A DNA stretch of 64,000 nucleotides. Source: Chrysopilus asiliformis. Lineage: Eukaryota; Arthropoda; Insecta; Diptera; Rhagionidae. The position numbers and the translations under genes were made by a program. Shown here in pieces: positions 12,830-22,791 of the stretch. Under the pieces are notes generated by a model. It was not told where the DNA came from, searched no databases, and saw only the letters and a program-made list of their open reading frames with translations. The stretch covers positions 65,322,031-65,386,030 of the forward strand of contig OZ035961.1 of the NCBI GenBank assembly GCA_964034945.1, written 5' to 3'. The first letter of the stretch is position 1. Each line of letters starts with the position of its first letter.

Positions 12830-14370
12830 CCCCCATCGTTATTCTGAGGCTCCGACGAAGTATCTGTTATACATTTCTTTTTAATTTTAGGCAAAAACTT
12901 TCTTAGGACTAAAGTTATAATTATAATTATTACGATCAAAAGAATGCTTAAAGATATGTTAATAAAGTGATCTTCATATTTTTTGTTTAGAATTTCATTA
13001 ATTTTCTTTCTATTATTATTTATTGATTTTTCATGTAATTCTTCAAATTTAATTATGTTTACTGATCTGTTTCCAGTGACTGTGGTCATAAAATGAGGAA
13101 GAATTATGTTGTCTGCTATCTTTACAAATGAATTTTGGAATACTCTCTGATTTATCGTTATCTCACAATTTTCAAATTTAATAAGATTATTTCCGTGAAT
13201 ATTTATTGGAAAATTATTGCAATTTTGAGAAATAATAACTGGTTTAATGTTCTTTGTGATAATGAGTCCTGGTAAAACTTCTTTGATCTCTTCCTTAGTT
13301 AAGTCTTGCATGAAACAATTTGCATGTGTAAAATTAAGAATATTACTAATACATTTATCCTCAATTTTGACAACGTTTTTGGCTAAATTATCTTTAATAT
13401 TTGCATAATATGCGTTATTGTTATGATCTATAAGTACTGTGTATTGTTCTAAATATATTGATTTATTATCTTTATTTGGTAATGGTTCTATAAGTATTTT
13501 TGACAATGATTTTTCTTCGTATTCTGGAATCAGTACTACAATAATAATTTCTTCTTCATGAAAAGCTACGGCAATTTTTATGTCTCTGAAAGTCTCTAAG
13601 TCTGGGATCAAATTAAATTCATTTTTAGTGAGGATGTTTCGGGAAAGTATGCCTAATTTACTTGTTAATATGACTTGCTCAATATCGTCGATATGACTCT
13701 TTAATAAACTGATATCGTAATTAATTTGGTAAATTTGTTGCATGCATTCTACTACATCTTCTATATACGATACGTTATTTGAAAAATGCTGGTCTAAATT
13801 TTTTAAATATTCCGATACTATATTTTGTTGAGATTTAATTTGGTCGGTTATAGATTTTATGTAATCTGAAATTTCATTATTTATTATGATTTGTTTGTTG
13901 CTTTCTTCGATTAAATTTTTATTGTTTTCTGAAAGTGTTTGTAGTTGGCTTTTAATTTCTTCTTCGTCGTTGGCATCCATGGTACCGGCTATGAACTTTA
14001 ATCCTGATCCTAAAAAGTTGGCTAATCCTCTTTTTTGAACCTTATGTGGTTTTAAGCTGTCTATATTCTGATCTAGGATATTTAGGTTGTGAATAAGGGT
14101 ATTGTACATGGGTTCCATAAATCCTGTCTTAAATTTCAATACTTTAATGTTTTGATAAATTAAATTTCTAGTATCTTTGTATTCAGTTATATTTATGAAA
14201 TGTAAAACTTTCTTAAATTTCGTTATAATTCTTATATCTTCCAATTTTATTGTAATATAACCGTTATTGTTGTTAAAATCTTGAACTTCAATTTTTTGGG
14301 GAAACGTTAGAGGGAGGATTATTAGAACAATGAGGGCGATTCTCGTCATTTTTACCTGGAATGGAAACAT
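12727..14370 (-). CDS. env: Errantivirus envelope glycoprotein (F-type)
   Basis: 547 residues from the first ATG (14370); a second ATG at 14349 is equally plausible. Between them lies TTCCAG, a splice-acceptor match, and errantivirus Env is normally made from a spliced RNA. A hydrophobic N-terminal signal-like segment is followed by an ectodomain with many N-x-S/T sites. Near residue 113 there is a short basic KR cleavage-type motif followed by the glycine-rich 'GLANFLGSGLKFIAGT', in the position of the fusion-peptide region of errantivirus/baculovirus F-type proteins. Downstream come a Cys-containing stalk, a C-terminal membrane helix rich in I/L/V (about 460-485) and a cytoplasmic tail. The last ~100 bp of coding lie in the 3' LTR. 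No break is seen. Described from sequence only. Confidence 0.88.
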   Translation of the reverse strand: MFPFQVKMTRIALIVLIILPLTFPQKIEVQDFNNNNGYITIKLEDIRIITKFKKVLHFINITEYKDTRNLIYQNIKVLKFKTGFMEPMYNTLIHNLNILDQNIDSLKPHKVQKRGLANFLGSGLKFIAGTMDANDEEEIKSQLQTLSENNKNLIEESNKQIIINNEISDYIKSITDQIKSQQNIVSEYLKNLDQHFSNNVSYIEDVVECMQQIYQINYDISLLKSHIDDIEQVILTSKLGILSRNILTKNEFNLIPDLETFRDIKIAVAFHEEEIIIVVLIPEYEEKSLSKILIEPLPNKDNKSIYLEQYTVLIDHNNNAYYANIKDNLAKNVVKIEDKCISNILNFTHANCFMQDLTKEEIKEVLPGLIITKNIKPVIISQNCNNFPINIHGNNLIKFENCEITINQRVFQNSFVKIADNIILPHFMTTVTGNRSVNIIKFEELHEKSINNNRKKINEILNKKYEDHFINISLSILLIVIIIIITLVLRKFLPKIKKKCITDTSSEPQNNDGGVISNTLLETTHDPFTPNTPSHESETTHDPVQII

Positions 14371-17300
14371 GTTTTTTAGGTTTGTTTTTTGTCTTTGTTA
14401 GTACAGCTTTAATTGTAGGGTTAGAATTATCTTGATACATTTTCTTTCGCTTTACGTGTGATTTGTAATATTTTAATCCTGTATTTTTATTCAAAACGTG
14501 ATTCTCGTCTAGGTTTTCGATTTCTATTTTTCTAAATTTGGAATGGTTTTTTCCGCCGCGGACTTCTTTAATGAAACTTGGGCCAGGTTCTACATCTACT
14601 TCTTCTCTACTTTGGTTCAATTTATTTATAGCTTTTTCTTTAATTTTTAAGATTCTATCGCGAATGTCATTGTACTCGTTTCCATTTATTAGTCCTATTT
14701 TAAAGTCGATTGGTTTCCGGTTTGTTGTCGAATGTATTGTATTGTTGTAAAATGATATAATTTTCAAAATTTTTTCTTCGACGCTGTCTGTGTCCCTAGT
14801 TTCGTCATGTTTTAAAAGTCTTATATGTTCGTTAATTGTATTGTGGAGTCTTTCGATGTCTGCGTTAGAAGTATGATTATTATTCGACGTAAAGTGAATT
14901 TCGATGTTTTCATTTTCTAAGAATTCTCTTAGAGGAACTGCTTTAAGTCCTAATTCGTTATCTGCTACGATTTTTTTTATATTGCCTACTGCTGAGATAT
15001 AAACTAAGATCGCTCTTTTAAATTCTACCCAAGTACGTGCTTGGATTCTAACTGCTTGTGCAAATTTACTAAACTTATCAATAAATGTTACAAATAAATT
15101 CTTGTTTAGGGTATAAAACACATCTATATGAATGATTTCATTTGGACCAGATGGGGTATCGGTAATTTGGAATTTCTGTCTCACGGGTCTCCGTTCGTAT
15201 TTCTCTAAATTACAAATTTCACAGTTATTAATAAAATGAGTGACACGGGCGCATAGTTTAGGATGGTAACATCTTAACTGTAATTCTTTACAGACTTCTG
15301 TTATACCTCTATGATTATTCCTTAAATGTTCTTCTTTTATTAACTCTACTAATTTATCTTCGTCTGTAACGTCTTCCAATAGTTTTTCCGCTCTTATAAG
15401 TTTCAATCGGTTATTACTCGCGAAATGTTCGGAGAATGCTTTTTCTAAAGTCTTAAGAAATTCGGAATCATTTACGTAAATTGCGTTAAGCGTTTTGGGA
15501 TTACAATGAGATTTTAGTATAATTATTGCCGTTTCGTTATCTAATGTTTTAGTGTGTATTACCTTTCTAGAGTTATCAAAGAGTTTTAGATTTTTTATCC
15601 TTAGGGCTCCAGAATTACTTTTAATTATGGCAATTTGGGTTTTAAATACGTTCAATGGAAGTTTGCTGATTCGAATGTTAGGTTCGTTTACTCCTTCTGT
15701 AAGGTTTACCTCTATTCGTGAGAGTGCATCTGCGTTGCTATTTTCTTTACCCTTTTTGTATTTAATTTCGTAGTCAAATTCTGACAATTTTAAACGCCAT
15801 CTAACTAGTTTTGAATTTGGCTCCTTTATTGAAAATAGCCATTGTAGGGGTTTGTGATCAGTTTCGATCAAAAACTTTCTACCAAATAGGTAAGGGCGGA
15901 AGTATTTCGTTGCCCACACGACAGCTAACAACTCTTTCTCTATTGTGCTGTAGTGTTGCTCATGATCGTTTAGTGTACGACTTGCGTAACATATAGGATG
16001 TCCTTCTTGAGAAAGGATAGCCCCTAATGCATATTGACTAGCATCAGTTGTCAATACGAACTTTTTCTCGAAGTCTGGATACTTTAGTATTGGTTCGTTT
16101 ATTAGAAGTCGTTTGAGCATTTCGAAGCTGTTGACGTATTGTGGATCGTTTACGTTTAGTTTTTGATCCTTTTTCAAGTACTTCGTCATAGGTTTCGCGA
16201 TTTGGGAGTAATCTTGAATGAACTTTCTATAATATCCTGTGAGGCCAAGAAATTGTTTTATTTGTTTAGTTGTTTTTGGGATTGGGAATTTCATCACACA
16301 TTCAATTTTCTTAGGGTTTGGCTTTATTCCTTCCAAGGTAACGATATGGCCTAAAAATTCAGCTTCTTGTTTAAGGAATTGGGATTTATTTAATTTGACT
16401 TTTAAATTTACGTCTCTTAATCTCTTAAATATCTTTTTCAGAGAATCTAAATGCTCTTCTAGCGAAGTTGAAAATATTATGATATCGTCTAGGTAAACTA
16501 AGCAAATCGTATTTATATATTCCTTAAGGACTTCGTTCATAAGGCGCTGAAATGTCGCCGGTGCTGTTTTTAATCCGAATGGCATGCGAAGGAATTCGTA
16601 GTGGCCATTTTCTACAGTAAACGCTGTTTTATGAATGTCGCTATCTTCGATTTCAATCTGGTGAAATCCTTTAGCTAGGTCGAGTGTCGTGAAATAATGA
16701 CACGATCCCAATTTTCCTAATATCTCGTCGATATTTGGTATTGGGTATTTGTCGTCGATTGTTACATCGTTAAGTTTGCGATAGTCGATGACTATACGCC
16801 ATTTAGGTTCACCGCTGTTGTCTGCTTTCTTCGGGACAATCCAAACAGGTGCGGAATACGGAGAATTGCTAGGTCTGATAATTCCCTTTTCTAACATGTC
16901 TTCTATTTGGGTTTTAACTTCTTGTTTATGAATGTATGGGTATCTGTACGATTTGACATGTATGGGGACATTATCCGTAGTACGAATTATATGCTTGATT
17001 GCATTTGTGAACGTTAAGTCCACGTCTTCGTTGTAGAAAATTTCGGAAAATTGATTAACTAACTTTAAAAGTGTTCTTTTTTCTTCTTCGTTAAGATGAT
17101 CTGTGGTGATCTGTTCTACTAATGGGTAATTTTCTTTTGCTTCTACAATATTAAAGTTTTCTTCGTTAACTATTTGGGTCTTTAATGGGGCGAAGGTGAT
17201 AGTCTTTTTGCCAGTACCTTTTGTCTGTACGTTAGCAGTAATTTTATAACCTTCTACGTTATAAATACCTTCCTGTACGATCACGTTACCATCTGAAGAC

Positions 17301-17725
17301 TTCTTTTCTTCTAGGTAGGCTAGGCCTTCTTTTTGTTGCACGGGCACAGTTAATTTAAATTCGCCACATTCTTCTAATTCGTAATTAAAATTTTCTCGCT
17401 TAAGTTCGAAGTTCAATTCGAGTGTCTTATTTCTGATACTAAGGGATTTACTTTCGAAATCTATTTTTGCTCCTAGGGGAATTAGAATATTATTACCTAT
17501 TAAACCGTCGTACGTTTCATGGAAAGGATAAACGTACATTTCTACTTTATGTTTAGGATCGCCTAACTCTTTGAATAGAGGAATTGATACCTTTTGGGAC
17601 ACCTTGACTTGGTTTTCAATTGTTTTTATTAGGACAGGTTTTTTGAGATCTTGGAGATATTTGTGACTACAAAGTCCAGGATTTATGATAGAATGCGTAG
17701 CTCCTGAATCTACTACAAATTTCAA
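14288..17725 (-). CDS. pol: Errantivirus Pol (protease-RT-RNase H-integrase)
   Basis: The 1,145-residue listed frame is open further upstream into the end of gag in the -1 phase. Order: aspartic protease 'VVDSGATHSIINPG' (residues 4-17); RT with 'WRIVIDYRKLNDVTIDDKYP' near 310, the catalytic 'LVYLDDIIIF' near 410 and 'FLGLTGYYRKFIQDYSQIAK' near 495; RNase H 'LTTDASQYALGAILSQEGH' near 560 and 'YFRPYLFGRKFLIETDHKPL' near 612. The integrase has an HHCC zinc site ('HLRNNHRG', 'CEICNLEKYERR'), then catalytic D, D, E in 'IIHIDVFYTL', 'VADNELGLKA' and 'NADIERLHNTI'. A basic C-terminal tail follows. All catalytic residues are present. It overlaps env by about 80 bp. It converts the RNA genome to DNA and inserts it. 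Confidence 0.93.
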   Translation of the reverse strand: MKFVVDSGATHSIINPGLCSHKYLQDLKKPVLIKTIENQVKVSQKVSIPLFKELGDPKHKVEMYVYPFHETYDGLIGNNILIPLGAKIDFESKSLSIRNKTLELNFELKRENFNYELEECGEFKLTVPVQQKEGLAYLEEKKSSDGNVIVQEGIYNVEGYKITANVQTKGTGKKTITFAPLKTQIVNEENFNIVEAKENYPLVEQITTDHLNEEEKRTLLKLVNQFSEIFYNEDVDLTFTNAIKHIIRTTDNVPIHVKSYRYPYIHKQEVKTQIEDMLEKGIIRPSNSPYSAPVWIVPKKADNSGEPKWRIVIDYRKLNDVTIDDKYPIPNIDEILGKLGSCHYFTTLDLAKGFHQIEIEDSDIHKTAFTVENGHYEFLRMPFGLKTAPATFQRLMNEVLKEYINTICLVYLDDIIIFSTSLEEHLDSLKKIFKRLRDVNLKVKLNKSQFLKQEAEFLGHIVTLEGIKPNPKKIECVMKFPIPKTTKQIKQFLGLTGYYRKFIQDYSQIAKPMTKYLKKDQKLNVNDPQYVNSFEMLKRLLINEPILKYPDFEKKFVLTTDASQYALGAILSQEGHPICYASRTLNDHEQHYSTIEKELLAVVWATKYFRPYLFGRKFLIETDHKPLQWLFSIKEPNSKLVRWRLKLSEFDYEIKYKKGKENSNADALSRIEVNLTEGVNEPNIRISKLPLNVFKTQIAIIKSNSGALRIKNLKLFDNSRKVIHTKTLDNETAIIILKSHCNPKTLNAIYVNDSEFLKTLEKAFSEHFASNNRLKLIRAEKLLEDVTDEDKLVELIKEEHLRNNHRGITEVCKELQLRCYHPKLCARVTHFINNCEICNLEKYERRPVRQKFQITDTPSGPNEIIHIDVFYTLNKNLFVTFIDKFSKFAQAVRIQARTWVEFKRAILVYISAVGNIKKIVADNELGLKAVPLREFLENENIEIHFTSNNNHTSNADIERLHNTINEHIRLLKHDETRDTDSVEEKILKIISFYNNTIHSTTNRKPIDFKIGLINGNEYNDIRDRILKIKEKAINKLNQSREEVDVEPGPSFIKEVRGGKNHSKFRKIEIENLDENHVLNKNTGLKYYKSHVKRKKMYQDNSNPTIKAVLTKTKNKPKKHVSIPGKNDENRPHCSNNPPSNVSPKN

Positions 17726-17745
17726 GGGTCTTATATTACTGTCAA

Positions 17746-18966
17746 CTAGGATATATGGTAATGCGCCGGGGAGGCTGCTAATTGAAAATTTTGAGGTTGA
17801 TTGTTTGTGGTTTCTTCAATTCTTTGGTTCATGTTGACATCCATTGGTTCTGGAGGCGGAAGTTGCTGATTAGGTCGGGGTTGGGAGTTCGATTGAGTTG
17901 ATGGTGGTTGATTTGGTTGATTGGGACGATAACCATTATTCCTGAACGGGTTTGGAAAATTTGACTGATTTTGAAAGTGGTTTGGAAAATTGTTCCTGTG
18001 ATTCCTGTAAGGATTATTTAAAGTAAATGGTGGTCGGGTTTGGAAAGGAATGTGGTTATTCCTAAATCCATTTTGTTGGTTGAAAGAAGATTCTGGGTTG
18101 AACATTGGGCTTGGTTGCCGGAAGTGTTCGGGGCGTCGATTATCGTGAAATGGTGTATAATTGTTTCTTTGGGGATTTGTGTAGTTATTATTTTGGTTAA
18201 AAGGTCCTTTGTTAGGATTCCTATCATTTACCCGGTTGTCGTATTTATTGTTGTTTCTACTATTTGTATTAGTTCGAACATTTTGGTTGTTTGGTTTGGG
18301 ACAATTGTTAGCATGTGCGTATCCTGCCTCATATAAAATATCCATCGCGGATTCTAAACTAGTTGGGTTTCTACAAAATAATATTGAACGCATTGGTTCA
18401 GGGATTTTATTCTTAAAGGTTGTCAAACCAGACGTTTTGTTAGCTAAAATGAGTTGCTCTATATTTTCTGGTGTATCGGACGAAAGTTTGGCTTTAATGT
18501 TCAATCTTCTTAGTATGGTTTTAATTTCGTTGTAAAAATCTACGGGGTTTGTTTTGAAAATAGTACTTCTGAGCTTATCAAATAGTTCTTCGGACGTACA
18601 ACGATCGCCGAAATTATTTATTAAGGTATCTTTCATTAGGTCCCAGGACGTCGCGTGATTGTTAATTTCTATCGCTTCCCGCGCTCTGCCTTTTAATTTT
18701 GATTTAATAGTATCCGAAAAAATGCTTTGGCTTAAAGCGTCATATTGGCTTAAAAGTGGGTGAACTCTATCTATCAAATCGATAAAATTCTGAAGGTCCC
18801 TAAAGTCGCCTGAAAATTCGGGTAATCCACTTAAGTATTTTAGAGGGTTGATAGACAAAGTTAACGGAGTCATATTTGTTTGTTCTGTAATTGCCTTAAC
18901 GGTTGCTTCTAGACTTTCAGGACTTTCAATATTAATGCCGTTGAATAAACTTGCTAATTCTTCCAT
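17746..18966 (-). CDS. gag: Errantivirus Gag
   Basis: Gag is the structural protein that forms the particle and packages RNA. The ATG at 18966 heads a 406-residue frame. The N-terminal two thirds is a helical capsid-like region with 'LPEFSGDFRDLQNFIDLIDR' near 70 and 'AREAIEINNHATSWDLMKDT' near 116. The C-terminal third is very rich in Asn, Pro, Gln and Arg, a nucleic-acid-binding tail without CCHC knuckles, as in many errantivirus Gags. The frame ends at 17746. The pol frame is open across this stop in the -1 phase, so Pol is probably made by -1 frameshifting. No frameshift or stop is seen. Confidence 0.9.
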   Translation of the reverse strand: MEELASLFNGINIESPESLEATVKAITEQTNMTPLTLSINPLKYLSGLPEFSGDFRDLQNFIDLIDRVHPLLSQYDALSQSIFSDTIKSKLKGRAREAIEINNHATSWDLMKDTLINNFGDRCTSEELFDKLRSTIFKTNPVDFYNEIKTILRRLNIKAKLSSDTPENIEQLILANKTSGLTTFKNKIPEPMRSILFCRNPTSLESAMDILYEAGYAHANNCPKPNNQNVRTNTNSRNNNKYDNRVNDRNPNKGPFNQNNNYTNPQRNNYTPFHDNRRPEHFRQPSPMFNPESSFNQQNGFRNNHIPFQTRPPFTLNNPYRNHRNNFPNHFQNQSNFPNPFRNNGYRPNQPNQPPSTQSNSQPRPNQQLPPPEPMDVNMNQRIEETTNNQPQNFQLAASPAHYHIS

Positions 18967-19344
18967 AAACTATTATACCATAAATTATTTTAATTATGCG
19001 TACTTTTATTGCAAGTACGAGGGAAACATTTTTTTTTAAATACAGATTTATATCTTTTTAAGAGACGTACCAATTTTTTTTTTTTTTTTTTAAAAAGTGT
19101 TGCCTGTAAATGCCCTCCTTATTGGATGTTATTGTTGATTGTCCTTCTTATTGGGGTTGTGAGTCGTCTTCTTCCAAAGGGTCCTGTTGTTCCTGGTCTT
19201 TTACAGTTGGGGGTGAGTTTTTTTCTTTTTTTTTTTTGACACTGTTCCCCGTGTAAATGTAGATATGTAATTTAGTTTCTTACTTTTATTTGTTTTTTTT
19301 TCTCTTTTTTTTTTTAATTTCGTTTTTTTATAGTTCTAATTGGA
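18967..19344 (-). other. Errantivirus leader, T-tract region
   Basis: Non-coding leader between the GATA-motif array and the gag ATG, with several long T runs on the + strand (A runs in the element RNA) near 19030, 19076, 19222 and 19295. No ORF of note. Confidence 0.6.
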
Positions 19345-19880
19345 TAAGTAAATTACTCTATCACTTCCACTTCTTTAGAAAGTTCTTATTAAATTAGTAA
19401 ATTATACAATCACTTCTTTAGATAGTTACTATCGCTTCTTTAGATAGTTTTAGTTAGATTAATTTTCTTTTACGCTATCACTTCTTTAGATAGTTTAGTT
19501 AGATTAATTTTCTTTTACGCTATTACTTCTTTAGATAGTTTAGTTAAATTAATTTTATTTTACGTTATCCCTTCTTTAGATAGTTTAGTAAAAATGAATT
19601 TTAGTTTACGCTATCACTTCTTTAGATAGTTTAGTTAAATTAATTTTATTTTACGTTATCCCTTCTTTAGATAGTTTAGTAAAAATGAATTTTAGTTTAC
19701 GCTATCACTTCTTTAGATAGTTTAGTTAAATTAATTTTATTTTACGTTATCCCTTCTTTAGATAGTTTAGTAAAAATGAATTTTAGTTTACGCTATCACT
19801 TCTTTAGATAGTTTAGTTAAATTAATTTTATTTTACGTTATCCCTTCTTTAGATAGTTTAGTAAAACTGAATTTTAGACA
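19345..19880 (-). promoter_or_regulatory. Errantivirus leader minisatellite with paired GATA-type motifs
   Basis: A 45/46-bp unit alternates in two versions (91-bp dimer) through the untranslated leader. Eleven copies of CTTCTTTAGATAG follow a CGCTATCA- or CGTTATCC-type motif. AGATAG fits WGATAR, and CTATCA is the reverse complement of TGATAG, so many units carry two facing GATA-type sites about 8 bases apart. The location parallels the repeat-based insulator in the gypsy leader, but the motif differs. Function is inference. Confidence 0.7.
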
Positions 19881-19935
19881 CGTCACAAAGTGTTGAAACA
19901 CACGCACGATCCTTCTCTGATTCGCACTCGACGTA

Positions 19936-19952
19936 TCCTACCGACTGCGCCA
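19936..19952 (-). promoter_or_regulatory. Primer-binding site matching tRNA-Ser 3' end
   Basis: On the + strand the bases read CCTACCGACTGCGCCA, identical in pattern to an insect tRNA-Ser 3' end including CCA. The minus strand, TGGCGCAGTCGGTAGG, is therefore the primer site directly after the 5' LTR. The same primer is used by 17.6/297-group errantiviruses (recollection). Confidence 0.85.
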
Positions 19953-20337
19953 ATAATGATTACTGTATAGTAATCTTAAATAAAAAAATATATAAACTAA
20001 AACTTCACTTTTTGCATTTAATAAACTTTATTTCCACTAAAATACTTATGAATATGAATTTGAATCACTTAAAAACTAAGTAAAAGATGTGATACTTTCG
20101 ACGAATGCCTTTCAACTGCGCCAATAATAATTCATCTAATTGTTCTTCATGATCGTAATGAATTCGTACGTGACGATAAGAGTTTTTAAATTGTGCTGAC
20201 TATTATGTCTGCAGCGATTCAAGGAATCGCTAATTTAAATGATTTGCACTGGATCATGTGTGGTCTCGGATTCATGGGATGGAGTATTGGGTGTAAATGG
20301 ATCATGTGTGGTCTCAAGTAAGGTATTGGATATAACA
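19952..20337 (-). repeat. Errantivirus 5' LTR
   Basis: 386 bp, read as identical to the 3' LTR copy throughout. The element-strand start is TGTTATATCCAATACC and the end is CAGTAATCATTATT. Confidence 0.92.
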
Positions 20338-20990
20338 GCTAAGTTCGTTAATGGGCAAAAACGGACCATTAGAGGGGGTACCCCCCATAACAAATAAAAA
20401 CGTTTTTTGCGAATATCTCAAAAACGGTGCCTCTTATCTAAAAAGTACAAGAACAAAAGTTATTTAGGATATGATTCTACATAAAACTCCATACATCAAA
20501 ATCTGATTAGAATAAATTTTAAAACATCTTATTGGAAAGTTTGACTTCAAAGTGGAATTTTGATACAACTGTTCGCTGTTCACTTAAATCACCATACGGG
20601 TTTTCAATAATTGCCATATTGGCAATTATAGCTTTTGTTATGTTTTTTAAACCAAGTGACTGTTAAAAAACAACATAAAATATTATTTGAAAATTTTACT
20701 AAGAAACGGCGGTTATTCTATTTTTTCATGTGCGGCCCGCCAAAAAAAATGAATCATCAGATTGGCCCGTGGAACGATTTGGGTTGGCCAGGCCTGTTCT
20801 AGAGAATGAAATGTAGATTTATTTAAAAAAAAAATTAAGCCGATCTAAAGTTATACGACATACACACAGACCGACAAACAGACAGATCCTAATTTTTTTG
20901 TCTGAAACGGATTTTGTACTGGTCAGAAGTATTGAAAAGTATATTTTTTTAAGTTTTTCCGATATTCTTATTTGTTATAAAACATTTTAA

Positions 20991-21209
20991 CCCTTAATTT
21001 ATGAGGTGAAAATCATATGCGTAAATGATGAGGTGGTTTCCAATGGACTTGTTCTAATCACATACCAAATCCGTGCTTTTAACTCGGCACACAACACCAT
21101 ACTGTATGAAGGTACTGACGATTTCAGAGTCACTGTGCTGAAAACATGAGAAATAGCAAAGAGAGAAAAGTCAATATGGGTCCACTGGACCCACCTCATC
21201 AATGAAGGG
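20991..21209. mobile_element. TTAA MITE in the left palindrome arm
   Basis: Ends CCCTTAATTTATGAGGTG and CACCTCATCAATGAAGGG with TTAA at 20987-20990 and 21210-21213; 219 bp, no ORF. piggyBac-type by its target. Its mirror copy is at 21798-22016. Confidence 0.82.
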
Positions 21210-21371
21210 TTAAAATACAAAATTTAATGGAATTTTTTTTTAATTTTTTTCTTGAAATTGTTCATAATTTTTTGTTAAACATTCAATGAATTTTGCTTTC
21301 GAATAGCTTTGCATTGATATTTGTTTATAATGCTGTTCCAATGCATGCAGGATATACTGTTTTTGTTGCTC

Positions 21372-21599
21372 CTAGTGCGTTAGAACAGTATTATATCGAG
21401 TCATCAAAGCTACTCCACGCTCTGCTATATCATTAACAACAAGTAAATTTTTAATCATTGCCTTCGCAGCGATGTAGTTCTCGTCTTCCTCGCATGTTGC
21501 TGGATCGGCAGTCAAAAAATTGTTCCTTATACCAGTGATTTCTTGATTTAATATTTTATCAAAGAAAAAGTATGTGTTATTACTAACAAAATCGCACAA
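21372..21599 (-). CDS. Coding fragment in the palindrome loop (unrecognised, TE-associated)
   Basis: A 75-residue frame lies almost exactly in the unique loop of the palindrome. It includes 'ATCEEDENYIAAKAMIKNLL', 'VVNDIAERGVALMTRYNTVL' and a stop soon after. An 'NDxAERGVxLM' segment occurs, from memory, in uncharacterised arthropod proteins linked to repeats; I cannot name the family. The frame starts at a base where one arm begins, so it is probably an exon-like fragment captured when the palindrome formed. Whether it is translated is unknown. Confidence 0.4.
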   Translation of the reverse strand: MCDFVSNNTYFFFDKILNQEITGIRNNFLTADPATCEEDENYIAAKAMIKNLLVVNDIAERGVALMTRYNTVLTH

Positions 21600-21797
21600 T
21601 TCTGATGACTCGATATAATACTGTTCTAACGCACCAGGAGTAACAAAAACAGTATATCCTGCATGCTATGGAACAGCATTATAAACAAATATCAATGCAA
21701 AGCTATTCGAAAGCAAAATTCATTGAATATTTAACAAAAAATTATGAATTTCAAGAAAAAAATTAAAAAAAAAATTCCATTAAATTTTGTATTTTAA

Positions 21798-22016
21798 CCC
21801 TTAATTGATGAGGTGGGTCCAGTGGATCGACATTGACTTTTCTCTCTTTGCTATTTCTCATGTTTTCGGCACAGTGACTCTGAAATCTTCAGTATCTTTA
21901 TACAGTATGGTGTTGTGTGCCGAGTTAAAAGCACGGATTTAGTATGTGATTAGAACAAGTCCATTGGAAACCACCTCATCATTTACGCATATGATTTTCA
22001 CCTCATAAATTAAGGG
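21798..22016. mobile_element. TTAA MITE in the right palindrome arm (mirror copy)
   Basis: Inverted copy of 20991-21209, 219 bp, with TTAA at 21794-21797 and 22017-22020. The same element at mirrored positions in both arms shows that it predates the arm duplication. Confidence 0.82.
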
Positions 22017-22791
22017 TTAAAATGTTTTATAACAAATAAGAATATCGGAAAAACTTAAAAAAAATATACTTTTCAATACTCCAGTACAAAATCCGTTTCA
22101 GACAAAAAATTTAGGATCTGTCTGTTTGTCGGTTTGTATGTATGTCGTATAACTTTAGATCGGCTTAATTTTTTTTTTTAAATAAATCTACATTTCATTC
22201 TCTAGAACATAGGCTTACCAGAAGAAATATTCCACCCTTTAGAAAGTGCAAAAAATACATTTAAAGAAAATAATTCATGAAAATGTTCTTAAAAAATCGC
22301 TGTTTTGGGACCAAAAAAGCATTAAATTTCAACCGTAGGTCAAAACTTCGTGAGAATTAGATGTTCGTCTAGTTATCCTCTACAAAAGTTGTCTTTAGAC
22401 CATCAACGAAAAATTAAATATTATAGGAGTTACGGACAGTTAAAGCGATTCACCATTTTAAAGTCTATTTTTGAAACTTCAATGAAAAACCGGCTGGGTT
22501 TTTTCCACTACAGATTCCTACTTTTTTTTTTAAATCTTATTTTTTTGACCTAAACTTCACGAAAATGGACGGGGAGCAACAGAAATTACAACTTTGCACA
22601 TATGGGCAATCTAATATATATATACCGGAAATGAAGGAGGGGGAGGTAACTACAATTATTAATAAACGCATTTATATGTATGTTGTACAAAAAGTCACAA
22701 AATTCTAACAAATTGTGTCGTTATATAATTGTTTTTCTGATTGAAATTAAAAAGCAGTCAAAATGACTTGCTTGGGCAATCTAGTGTTAAC

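Larger units (their letters stand above)
12444..20337 (-). mobile_element. Complete errantivirus-type LTR retroelement (gag, pol, env)
   Basis: 7,894 bp between two 386-bp LTRs that read as identical, with a 6-bp duplication (GCTAAG on the + strand, 12438-12443 and 20338-20343). The order on the minus strand is 5' LTR, tRNA-Ser-like primer site, long leader, gag, pol in the -1 frame, env overlapping pol and running into the 3' LTR. All three frames are open. This is the typical layout of insect Metaviridae with an envelope gene. Identical LTRs imply a young insertion. Infectivity cannot be judged from sequence. Confidence 0.93.
12225..20648 (-). repeat. Repeat A copy, split by the errantivirus
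   Basis: Repeat A lies at 12225-12443 and 20338-about 20648. It begins TTATACCCGTATGGTGAAAC and ends with the palindrome-bearing GCCAATATGGCAATTATAGC and CTTTTGTTATG. It includes a GTCCGTCCGTCTGTCCGTCTG tract (12361-12381) and a GGGGGGTACCCCCCAT-like block (near 20377). The errantivirus sits in its GAGGCTAAG / GCTAAGTTCG sequence with a 6-bp duplication. Other copies are at 34870, 49908, 50510, 56258, 59828 and 61498. Confidence 0.8.
12079..20796. mobile_element. hAT-type non-autonomous element with 8-bp TTCTAGAG duplication
   Basis: The left end CAGCGGTGGCCATCCCGCGG (12079) and the right end ...GGGTTGGCCAGGCCTG (20796) are short inverted ends of the CAGnnnTGGCCA type. Both are followed inside by GCGGCCCGCCAAA. 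The 8-bp duplication TTCTAGAG is at 12071-12078 and 20797-20804. The right palindrome arm keeps the unbroken target (CTCTAGAAC near 22200). Own sequence: 12079-about 12224 and about 20649-20796. It carries no transposase. Confidence 0.85.

Noticed and set aside
15552..16496. Plus-strand frames within the errantivirus pol
   Set aside because: Shadows of the minus-strand pol gene.
19345..19880. CRISPR-like array (regular repeats in the errantivirus leader, also the 60-bp array)
   Set aside because: Eukaryotic setting, spacers are not unique, and units alternate as a dimer within a retroelement leader.
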